From: UBA1081 sp964495345
GTDB taxonomy: Bacteria; Bacillota; Clostridia; Oscillospirales; Acutalibacteraceae
Reading direction: 5' to 3'
Assembly: GCA_964495345.1 (NCBI GenBank)
Contig: CAZBVV010000085.1
Coordinates: 1-7,705, forward strand
DNA: 7,705 nucleotides
Under the pieces are notes generated by a model. It was not told where the DNA came from and made no database searches. It saw only the letters and a program-made list of their open reading frames with translations. The translations under genes and the position numbers were made by a program. Positions 1-4,947 of this stretch are shown here, in pieces (positions within the stretch are counted from its first letter, which is position 1; each line of letters begins with the position of its first letter).

Positions 1-101
1 CCGTGCTGATTTTTAAGTTCATATTTCGCAAGGCGGAAAAGCCTTTTTCTGTTTTCCCATAATTCAACCATAACGGTTGCAATAGATTCTAAAATTCCCA
101 T
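1..101 (-). CDS. ABC-2 type polysaccharide/teichoic acid export permease, N-terminal fragment
   Basis: Only the first 33 codons plus two bases lie in the window; the gene runs off the left edge. The start is ATG at 101-99, placed 6 nt after an AAAGGTG ribosome binding site. The peptide contains WENRKRLFRLAKYELKNQH followed by Gly, which resembles the amphipathic N-terminal segment of TagG/RfbA-like ABC-2 permeases, where a 'L..YELK' stretch precedes the YLG-LW motif and the first membrane helix. Members of this family sit in the cytoplasmic membrane and, with an ATPase partner, export wall teichoic acid or polysaccharide chains. The diagnostic membrane helices are outside the window, so the family call rests on this short segment. 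It is transcribed divergently from the sigma-like gene, from a consensus promoter at 182-210. Confidence 0.6.
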   Translation of the reverse strand, partial: MGILESIATVMVELWENRKRLFRLAKYELKNQH

Positions 102-107
102 TATTTA

Positions 108-114
108 CACCTTT
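108..114 (-). promoter_or_regulatory. Ribosome binding site of the permease gene
   Basis: On the minus strand this reads AAAGGTG and ends 6 nt before the ATG at 101. This spacing fixes the start of the otherwise truncated permease gene. Confidence 0.75.
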
Positions 115-181
115 AAATTTAAAAAACGATTATATTTTCTCTTTTCTTAGTTATATTAAAACACATTCTAACACGATTTTC

Positions 182-210
182 ATTATATCACTCTTATTTA
201 CGTTTGTCAA
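182..210 (-). promoter_or_regulatory. Perfect SigA-type promoter with extended -10, for the permease
   Basis: On the minus strand TTGACA (210-205) is followed by 17 nt and TATAAT (187-182). The -10 is preceded by TGA, giving the extended TGnTATAAT form. The predicted transcription start is near 175, leaving an untranslated leader of about 74 nt before the permease ATG. Both hexamers match the housekeeping consensus at all positions, so strong constitutive activity or repression by a factor is expected. Confidence 0.88.
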
Positions 211-267
211 TGATTTTCCTTTCTGTAATAATACAAGCAGATAGTGTCTCTTTTTTTGTCGAATGAC

Positions 268-296
268 TTGAAAAATTTTCCGATTTAAACTATTAT
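268..296 (+). promoter_or_regulatory. SigA-type promoter of the sigma-like gene
   Basis: TTGAAA (268-273), a 17-nt spacer and TATTAT (291-296) each differ from consensus at one position. The predicted start of transcription is near 303, which makes the in-frame ATG at 302 unusable and supports translation from 335. Confidence 0.75.
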
Positions 297-321
297 CTAA
301 AATGACGGGAAATTTTTTTCA

Positions 322-328
322 GGGAGGA
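322..328 (+). promoter_or_regulatory. Ribosome binding site that sets the sigma-like gene start
   Basis: GGGAGGA lies 6 nt before the ATG at 335. The alternative in-frame ATG at 302 has no such site and would coincide with the predicted transcription start. Confidence 0.85.
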
Positions 329-334
329 AATAAA

Positions 335-1048
335 ATGAATATCGAAAAAAGCAAGCAGATTGCACCACAGGTTGTTCTGGCACAACACGGTAACAGGTCT
401 GCATACAAAAGTCTGTATCTTGCCTATTATAAAAACATATTTTTTATCTGTAAGCTTATGTCGGGTGATATGATTGCCGCTATGAATCTTACGGAGCAGA
501 TTTTTAAAAAGATGTTTGAATCCGTAAGCAAGTTAAGTGATCACATGGCTTTTGAACAGTGGTTTTACTCGATTGCCATAAATATTTGCAAACCTGTTGC
601 TGCAAACGTCGATAATACAACTGCAAACATAGGAAAGGATATGGCAGAATCGGTTGCTGAAATACGCACAAGCGTGATTGATGGTGATAAATTCGGATTT
701 GAACGCTCAATAATGGCGTTGCTTGAAAAACTTGTTGTATCGCTGCCCTACGATTTTAAATCTGTATTTTTGTATAAATATTTTGTATCGTTAAGTGATG
801 AAAAAATTGCGTTGCTTGAAAAAAAGGAAGAATCCGAAATTGCCGAAGACATTGAAGCTGTCGGGATGTTTGTTGCAAGAATAGGCAAAAAGCTGTGCGA
901 AGAGGGTGTTGATATATCACCCTTTGCTCGGGATTGGGAAAATACGCTTATGTACCTTGCGGCTCATGTTTTTATTCCCGATTCCGTTCACGGCAAGATT
1001 TCTGAATTTGTCGGTGTCGATGTTAATCCGTTTGCAACAGAGTACTGA
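335..1048 (+). CDS. ECF-like RNA polymerase sigma factor with degenerate region 4
   Basis: This 237-residue soluble protein resembles an extracytoplasmic-function sigma factor. Residues about 15-88 fit sigma region 2: the 'GNRSAYKSLYLAYY' opening, then an acidic/hydrophobic helix pair and 'FEQWFYSIAINICK', the end of the core-binding and -10 recognition domain. Residues 124-188 fit region 4 up to 'LLEKLVVSLPYDFKSVFLYKYFVSLSDEKIALL', but the usual recognition helix (typically G-P-TVKSRL-RA) is replaced by an acidic stretch, EKKEESEIAEDIEA, before a surviving basic end at RIGKKL. Residues 189-237 form a C-terminal extension not normal for a minimal ECF factor. The inferred role is a divergent sigma factor or a sigma-derived regulator. 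The next gene has its own promoter; no convincing terminator separates the two, so read-through is possible. No classical zinc-binding anti-sigma gene is adjacent. Confidence 0.68.
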   Translation: MNIEKSKQIAPQVVLAQHGNRSAYKSLYLAYYKNIFFICKLMSGDMIAAMNLTEQIFKKMFESVSKLSDHMAFEQWFYSIAINICKPVAANVDNTTANIGKDMAESVAEIRTSVIDGDKFGFERSIMALLEKLVVSLPYDFKSVFLYKYFVSLSDEKIALLEKKEESEIAEDIEAVGMFVARIGKKLCEEGVDISPFARDWENTLMYLAAHVFIPDSVHGKISEFVGVDVNPFATEY

Positions 1049-1109
1049 CAGGAATTGTATATATTTGTCAAATTTTATCAGTATTTTAAACGAAATTTAT
1101 TCAAACCTA

Positions 1110-1138
1110 TTGACATACCCCATTTTTTTACCTATAAT
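1110..1138 (+). promoter_or_regulatory. Perfect SigA-type promoter of the LRR gene
   Basis: TTGACA (1110-1115), a 17-nt spacer that includes a run of seven T, and TATAAT (1133-1138) match consensus completely. Transcription should begin near 1145, leaving a leader of about 25 nt. It makes the LRR-phosphoesterase pair independent of the sigma-like gene's promoter. Confidence 0.88.
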
Positions 1139-1157
1139 TTATTAGAATACAGAGTAC

Positions 1158-1161
1158 GGAG
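1158..1161 (+). promoter_or_regulatory. Ribosome binding site that sets the LRR gene start
   Basis: GGAG lies 8 nt before ATG 1170. An in-frame GTG at 1161 overlaps this site and is therefore not the likely start. Confidence 0.7.
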
Positions 1162-1169
1162 TGATTAAT

Positions 1170-2339
1170 ATGAAATCATTAAAAATCAAAAAAGTATTTT
1201 TTACAATGCTTGCTCTTATTGCGGTGTTTATGTTGTTCACCGTAACTGCTTATGCGGAAGAGTATGGCAATTTCTCTTATAATTTAGTTGAACCGGAAGA
1301 CGGCGAAGATTTTGATGCGTATATCGAAATCTCCGGTTACGGCTCGGATGAAGCTGAAGCACCTATTGCAGTTGAAATCCCTGCGGCTATTGATGATGTG
1401 CCTGTAACAAAGATAAATGCGTCTGCATTTTCCGGCGTAGAAAATCTTAAAGAGGCTATTATTCCCGATTCCGTTATAATGATTGAAAATGCGGCATTCT
1501 ATGACTGTCACGATCTTGAAACTGTTGTTATTCCCGATTCTGTTACATATATTGGTGATTCAGCATTCCAGAGCTGTGAAAATCTCAAATATGTTGTTAT
1601 CGGTAACGGCGTTAAAATGATAGGTGATATCGCATTCAAGGATTGTACTGCACTCGAAATACTCAGTCTCGGTTCTGCTGTTGAAAAAATCGGTAACGGT
1701 GCATTTTATGATTGTTTGTCTCTTACAAAAGTTCGTATTCCTGCATCTGTAACCGAAATTGAGAACCTTGCTTTCGGTTATTATCAGGACGGTAATGAAG
1801 ATTCTGTTGTTGACGGTTTTACTTTCTACACAGACGGAGCAAACGATGCTGTTCTTGAATATGTTGCAGCTGTTGCTGTTGAAGACACATCCGAAGATGT
1901 ATCTGTTCCTGCAGGTTCTCTTTCCTATTCTGCATTTGCAGTTATAAGCAACAGCTCTGCTTGTGCCGAACACAGTGTAAAATATACGAATGTCAGAGTT
2001 GCTACCGAAACTTACGAAGGTCTTGACGTTGCTCTTTGTGCTGACTGTGCATCGGTTGTTACACAGCCTAATACCGAAGTCCCTGCAAACGATTCCGGCT
2101 CTTCTGTTTTAGTAACAGCTATTGTTGTTGCCGTTCTTGTTATTGTATTTACTGTTTTTGTTGTATGGTATGTAAAGAACGCTAAAAAGAGAAGAAATGC
2201 GGCAATTGAAGCATACAATGCAGGCAAACCTCTTCCCGATGCGGCTGAAAAAGAGGCACAGGATAAGAAAGAGGAAGAAAAGTACGCCAAGAAAAAGGCA
2301 AAGCAGGAAGCAAAACTCAGAAAATACATAGATTTTTAA
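1170..2339 (+). CDS. BspA-type leucine-rich repeat membrane-anchored surface protein
   Basis: The 389-residue product has a signal peptide (residues 1-29, basic start, hydrophobic core, likely cleavage after AYA). Six LRR_5/BspA-type repeats follow (about residues 77-203), with consensus IPDSV--I---AF--C--L and the Ala-Phe pair recurring exactly every 23 residues at 86, 109, 132, 155, 178 and 201. A cap-like segment (217-233) and a Cys pattern, CAEH then CADC (265-268 and 290-293), come next. A transmembrane helix spans about 313-335, and residues 336-389 form a Lys/Glu-rich, probably helical, cytoplasmic tail. It should be a type I membrane protein displaying the LRR domain outside. BspA-type proteins often bind host or microbial surfaces; the ligand here is unknown. 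No sortase LPxTG motif is present. The phosphoesterase gene follows after 14 nt, so the two are probably co-transcribed. Confidence 0.85.
   Translation: MKSLKIKKVFFTMLALIAVFMLFTVTAYAEEYGNFSYNLVEPEDGEDFDAYIEISGYGSDEAEAPIAVEIPAAIDDVPVTKINASAFSGVENLKEAIIPDSVIMIENAAFYDCHDLETVVIPDSVTYIGDSAFQSCENLKYVVIGNGVKMIGDIAFKDCTALEILSLGSAVEKIGNGAFYDCLSLTKVRIPASVTEIENLAFGYYQDGNEDSVVDGFTFYTDGANDAVLEYVAAVAVEDTSEDVSVPAGSLSYSAFAVISNSSACAEHSVKYTNVRVATETYEGLDVALCADCASVVTQPNTEVPANDSGSSVLVTAIVVAVLVIVFTVFVVWYVKNAKKRRNAAIEAYNAGKPLPDAAEKEAQDKKEEEKYAKKKAKQEAKLRKYIDF
1398..1778 (+). repeat. Six tandem 23-residue LRR units
   Basis: The encoded repeats are spaced by exactly 69 nt, judged by the Ala-Phe pair of each unit (first at 1425). 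The second to fifth units keep Cys three residues after the Phe. The third and fourth strands start with near-identical DNA, ATTCCCGATTC, at 1461 and 1530; the other units have diverged at the nucleotide level. Confidence 0.85.
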
Positions 2340-2342
2340 AAC

Positions 2343-2347
2343 GGGTG
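2343..2347 (+). promoter_or_regulatory. Ribosome binding site that sets the first phosphoesterase start
   Basis: GGGTG ends 6 nt before ATG 2354. An in-frame GTG at 2345 lies inside this site and only 5 nt after the upstream stop codon, so ATG 2354 is preferred. It leads directly into a normal signal peptide. Confidence 0.6.
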
Positions 2348-2353
2348 TTAATT

Positions 2354-3541
2354 ATGGAAACCGTAAGAAAAATCCTTGCAGTCATATTATCCTGTTTTGC
2401 GGTACTTACAAGTTTGTCAGTTATTTCATTTGCAAAAGGCGAAACAAAGCTCCAATTTAATTCTGACGGTAAATTTACAATTATGATTTTTGCCGACAAT
2501 CAGGATAATGAGGAAATCGAAGAAACCACAACTCAAATTATGACTGAAGCACTCGCAAAGTATGAGCCCGACCTTGTTGTATTCCTTGGTGATAATACTG
2601 TTTCAGCATCTGCCGAAACTCATTATATCGCAATAGAGGCTCTTCTTGCTCCCACAATCGAAGCAAATGTTCCTTTTGCTCTTGTTTTCGGCAATCACGA
2701 CCAGGAAAATGTGGGCGGAGATAAAGAATTATTGCTGAATATGTATCAGGAAATCGGCGGGGAGCTTTGTCTTACTACTGATGCGGCTCCCGAAATTTAC
2801 GGTTGCGGAAACTCGAATCTTACCATTCTATCATCGGATGGAAAAAATACTGCATTCAATCTTTGGTTTTTTGATACAGGTTCGGCTCTTGTTCTTGAAG
2901 ATGGCAGCCGTGACGGATATGACTATGTAAGAGATGATCAAGTTGAGTGGTATGAAAAAACCGAAACAGCACTCAAAGCTGCTAACGGCGGCAAATCCGT
3001 TCCCTCTATGGTTTTTCAGCACATCATCGTTCCTGATGTGTACAACGCAATTTATTCGGTGGAGCTTCCCTTTGAAACTGACGGATATACATATGAAGGT
3101 ATTACATATCTTCCCGTTCCTTCTTTTTCAAAGTACAACGGCATAATAATGGAGCCTTGCAGTCCTTCATATTATCATTCAAATCAGTTTGATGCATGGG
3201 TTGAGCATGGTGATGTTATAGCGATGTTCTGCGGTCACGACCATATAAACGATTTTCAGACGGAATATCAGGGAATCGGCATAAACAATGTTTCTACCGT
3301 AGGTGGCAGTGCATATCACGACAACATTTCAAGAGGTGTCGGACTCGTTACACTTGATGAAAGCGACCTTTCAACATATGAATATGAAATGGTTTATATG
3401 TTCGACCTTGCTCTTGAAGAGGGTTCTCAGATTTCCGAGGTTGAGGGCGGCAGAAGCAAGTTCTATTACAGGGTTGTTAAATATTTCCGAAAGTTTATCA
3501 ATGGTGTTCATTGGCTTATTACTCTCGGCAAAGCAACTTAA
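2354..3541 (+). CDS. Secreted calcineurin-like metallophosphoesterase (first copy)
   Basis: This 395-residue exported protein has a signal peptide (1-27, likely cleavage after SFA) and one metallophosphoesterase domain. The dimetal-site motifs are in order: AD-N-QD (47-51, Asp48), GDN (79-81), GNHDQE (113-118), QH (222-223) and GHDH (294-297). The family hydrolyses phosphomonoesters or diesters using two metal ions; the layout resembles Dcr2/purple-acid-phosphatase relatives. The first motif, usually D-x-H, has Gln50 in place of His. The substrate cannot be read from sequence; an extracellular phosphatase scavenging phosphate or acting on wall polymers is possible. It lies 14 nt after the LRR gene, with no separate promoter seen, and is followed by a terminator. 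The C-terminal 20 residues are hydrophobic/amphipathic but too polar for a clear anchor. It is a close paralogue of the next gene. Confidence 0.88.
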   Translation: METVRKILAVILSCFAVLTSLSVISFAKGETKLQFNSDGKFTIMIFADNQDNEEIEETTTQIMTEALAKYEPDLVVFLGDNTVSASAETHYIAIEALLAPTIEANVPFALVFGNHDQENVGGDKELLLNMYQEIGGELCLTTDAAPEIYGCGNSNLTILSSDGKNTAFNLWFFDTGSALVLEDGSRDGYDYVRDDQVEWYEKTETALKAANGGKSVPSMVFQHIIVPDVYNAIYSVELPFETDGYTYEGITYLPVPSFSKYNGIIMEPCSPSYYHSNQFDAWVEHGDVIAMFCGHDHINDFQTEYQGIGINNVSTVGGSAYHDNISRGVGLVTLDESDLSTYEYEMVYMFDLALEEGSQISEVEGGRSKFYYRVVKYFRKFINGVHWLITLGKAT

Positions 3542-3549
3542 ATGTTATC

Positions 3550-3578
3550 GGAGCTGTAAAAAACACAGCTCCTTTTTT
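3550..3578 (+). terminator. Intrinsic terminator after the LRR-phosphoesterase unit
   Basis: GGAGCTGT (3550-3557) pairs with ACAGCTCC (3565-3572) around a 7-nt A-rich loop, followed by six T. The same 8-bp stem recurs at 6787-6807. Confidence 0.9.
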
Positions 3579-3621
3579 CATTTAGGTATTGCATTTTAGT
3601 GCTTAAATTGTTAAAATATAG

Positions 3622-3627
3622 TATAAT
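3622..3627 (+). promoter_or_regulatory. -10 element for the second phosphoesterase gene
   Basis: TATAAT matches consensus and lies 32 nt before the start codon, downstream of the preceding terminator. The expected -35 region (about 3599-3604, GTGCTT) is a poor match, so an activator or another context element may be needed. A promoter here is required because the upstream unit ends at a strong terminator. Confidence 0.6.
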
Positions 3628-3653
3628 AAATTTATGAAAGGTGTGTTTCAGTA

Positions 3654-4826
3654 ATGAAAACAGCTAAAAAGATTTTGTGCATTCTTCTCGCTTGCATGAT
3701 GGCAGCACTTTGCTCCGTTATGGCTTTTGCAGATGATACGGCACTTCAGTTTGACGAAAACGGACAGTTCCAAATCATGATTTTTGCAGACATTCAGGAT
3801 GATGAAAATCTTGAAGCTACAACAGATCAGCTTATGAGAGAAGCTCTTGCAAAGTATGAGCCTGATCTTGTAGTTTTCCTTGGTGATAATACAGTTGCAG
3901 CTAAAGAGGTAAAGAGAGAAGCTATTGAGGCTCTTCTTGCACCTACAGTTGATGCAGGTGTTCCTTTTGCTCTTGTTTTCGGTAATCACGACCAGGAGCA
4001 GGATGTGGATAAGGAAACTCTCCTTGCGATGTACAAGGCTATCGGCGGTGACCTTTGTCTTACATACGATGTTCCCGGACTTTACGGCTGTGGCAACTCA
4101 AATCTTCCTCTTCTTTCTTCTGACGGCACAAAAATTGCATTCAACCTTTGGTTCTTTGATTCAGGTTCATCTCTCCGTGATGAAGAAACAGGAGAATGGC
4201 TCGGTTATGACTATGTCAGAGAAGATCAGATTGAATGGTATGAAACAACAGCAGCTGCCCTTGCCGCAGTAAACGGCGGTAAGAATGTTCCCTCAATCGT
4301 ATTCCAGCATATTATCGTTCCCGAAATTTATGAGGCAATGTTCCCCTCACTTCCTTTCGGTATTAAGGATTTTACATATAAAGATGTAGCTTATCTTCCC
4401 GTACCCTCATTCTCTAAACACACAGGCTTTATGTTTGAGCCTCCCTGTCCTTCATATTTTTCTGCAGGTCAGTTTGATTCATGGGTAGAAACAGGCGATG
4501 TTATTGCATCATTCTTCGGACATGACCATATAAACTCCTTCACAACAACTTACAAGGGTATTGATATCACAACAGTTCCCTCAGTTGGCTGTTCATCATA
4601 TTCAAATGATATCGTAAGAGGTGTTGGTCTTATCACCCTTGACGAAAGTGATCTTTCAACATATTCATACGATGTTGCAAGAATGTGTGATCTTGCTCTT
4701 GAAGAAGGCTCTTTGCTTTCAACAGTTGACGGCGGAAGCAGTACATTCTATTATATGTTTATGAATCTTGTAACAAAGATGCTTGATGCCATTCACAATC
4801 TTTTTATCAGTGGAATTTCTTTCTGA
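3654..4826 (+). CDS. Secreted calcineurin-like metallophosphoesterase (second copy)
   Basis: This 390-residue paralogue of the upstream gene has a signal peptide (1-26, likely cleavage after AFA) and the same dimetal motifs: ADIQD (45-49), GDN (77-79), GNHDQE (110-115), QH (218-219) and GHDH (289-292). Long blocks are identical to the first copy, including EALAKYEPDLVVFLGDNTV, VPFALVFGNHDQE and TLDESDLSTY, and the similarity runs the full length. As in the first copy, Gln replaces the usual His of the first motif. The start ATG is 10 nt after AAAGGTG. Unlike the first copy it has its own -10 element and terminator. Its codons are strongly skewed: of 12 Thr codons before residue 206, ten are ACA, against 7 of 18 in the first copy. 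That suggests higher expression. Enzyme class is well supported; substrate is unknown. Confidence 0.88.
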   Translation: MKTAKKILCILLACMMAALCSVMAFADDTALQFDENGQFQIMIFADIQDDENLEATTDQLMREALAKYEPDLVVFLGDNTVAAKEVKREAIEALLAPTVDAGVPFALVFGNHDQEQDVDKETLLAMYKAIGGDLCLTYDVPGLYGCGNSNLPLLSSDGTKIAFNLWFFDSGSSLRDEETGEWLGYDYVREDQIEWYETTAAALAAVNGGKNVPSIVFQHIIVPEIYEAMFPSLPFGIKDFTYKDVAYLPVPSFSKHTGFMFEPPCPSYFSAGQFDSWVETGDVIASFFGHDHINSFTTTYKGIDITTVPSVGCSSYSNDIVRGVGLITLDESDLSTYSYDVARMCDLALEEGSLLSTVDGGSSTFYYMFMNLVTKMLDAIHNLFISGISF

Positions 4827-4836
4827 TTAATTTTGC

Positions 4837-4865
4837 TTGAATAATAGTGCAGACCGTGTTATAAT
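4837..4865 (+). promoter_or_regulatory. Promoter overlapping a terminator, for the PPC-repeat gene
   Basis: TTGAAT (4837-4842), a 17-nt spacer and TATAAT (4860-4865) form a near-consensus SigA promoter. TGT precedes the -10, giving an extended TGnTATAAT. The -10 sequence overlaps the loop of the upstream gene's terminator hairpin, and transcription would start near 4872, inside its 3' arm. The new transcript therefore lacks the 5' arm and cannot fold the terminator. Confidence 0.75.
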
Positions 4866-4886
4866 CAATACGGTCTGTTTTTATTT
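4850..4886 (+). terminator. Intrinsic terminator after the second phosphoesterase gene
   Basis: CAGACCGT (4850-4857) pairs with ACGGTCTG (4870-4877). Three more pairs (one G-U) extend the stem inward to a 6-nt loop at 4861-4866. TTTTTATTTT follows. It lies 23 nt after the stop codon. Confidence 0.88.
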
Positions 4887-4935
4887 TGTAGGAAACTGCG
4901 TCTCTATAAAGTAAAAAAATTATATGTTACGTATA

Positions 4936-4939
4936 GGAG
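4936..4939 (+). promoter_or_regulatory. Ribosome binding site that sets a GTG start
   Basis: GGAG is 8 nt before GTG 4948. The in-frame ATG at 4924 has only an A/T-rich upstream sequence without a Shine-Dalgarno match, so the GTG is preferred. Confidence 0.7.
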
Positions 4940-4947
4940 CTGATAAT

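Larger units (their letters stand above)
102..334. other. Divergent intergenic promoter region
   Basis: This AT-rich stretch separates the leftward permease gene from the rightward sigma-like gene. It holds one promoter for each direction (182-210 minus and 268-296 plus). Their -35 hexamers are 57 nt apart, so a regulator bound between them could affect both; no clear palindromic operator was seen there. I see no small ORF with a ribosome binding site and no terminator. Confidence 0.8.

Noticed and set aside
302..334. Upstream in-frame ATG at 302 as the start of the sigma-like gene.
   Set aside because: It falls at the predicted transcription start and has no ribosome binding site, while GGGAGGA lies at ideal distance from ATG 335.
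1044..1082. Possible terminator after the sigma-like gene (short inverted repeats ACTGA/TCAGT and TGACA/TGTCA).
   Set aside because: Stems are only 5 bp with long loops and no proper U-tract; read-through into the LRR gene remains possible.
974..1475. A 15-nt exact match, encoding IPDSV, between the sigma-like gene's C-terminal extension (974-988) and the LRR gene (1461-1475).
   Set aside because: IPDSV is a standard LRR strand motif and the surrounding residues of the sigma extension show no 23-residue repeat, so a chance match with shared codon preference is the simpler reading.
1560..1973. Long open frame of 137 codons on the minus strand opposite the LRR gene.
   Set aside because: It is antisense to a clear repeat protein, has no ribosome binding site or recognisable domain, and its length reflects the repetitive codons of the plus-strand gene.
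3684..3695. Lipobox-like LLAC at residues 11-14 of the second phosphoesterase.
   Set aside because: The hydrophobic segment before the Cys is too short, and a better signal peptidase I site follows (AFA before DD); the first copy has the same arrangement with a weaker match (ILSC).
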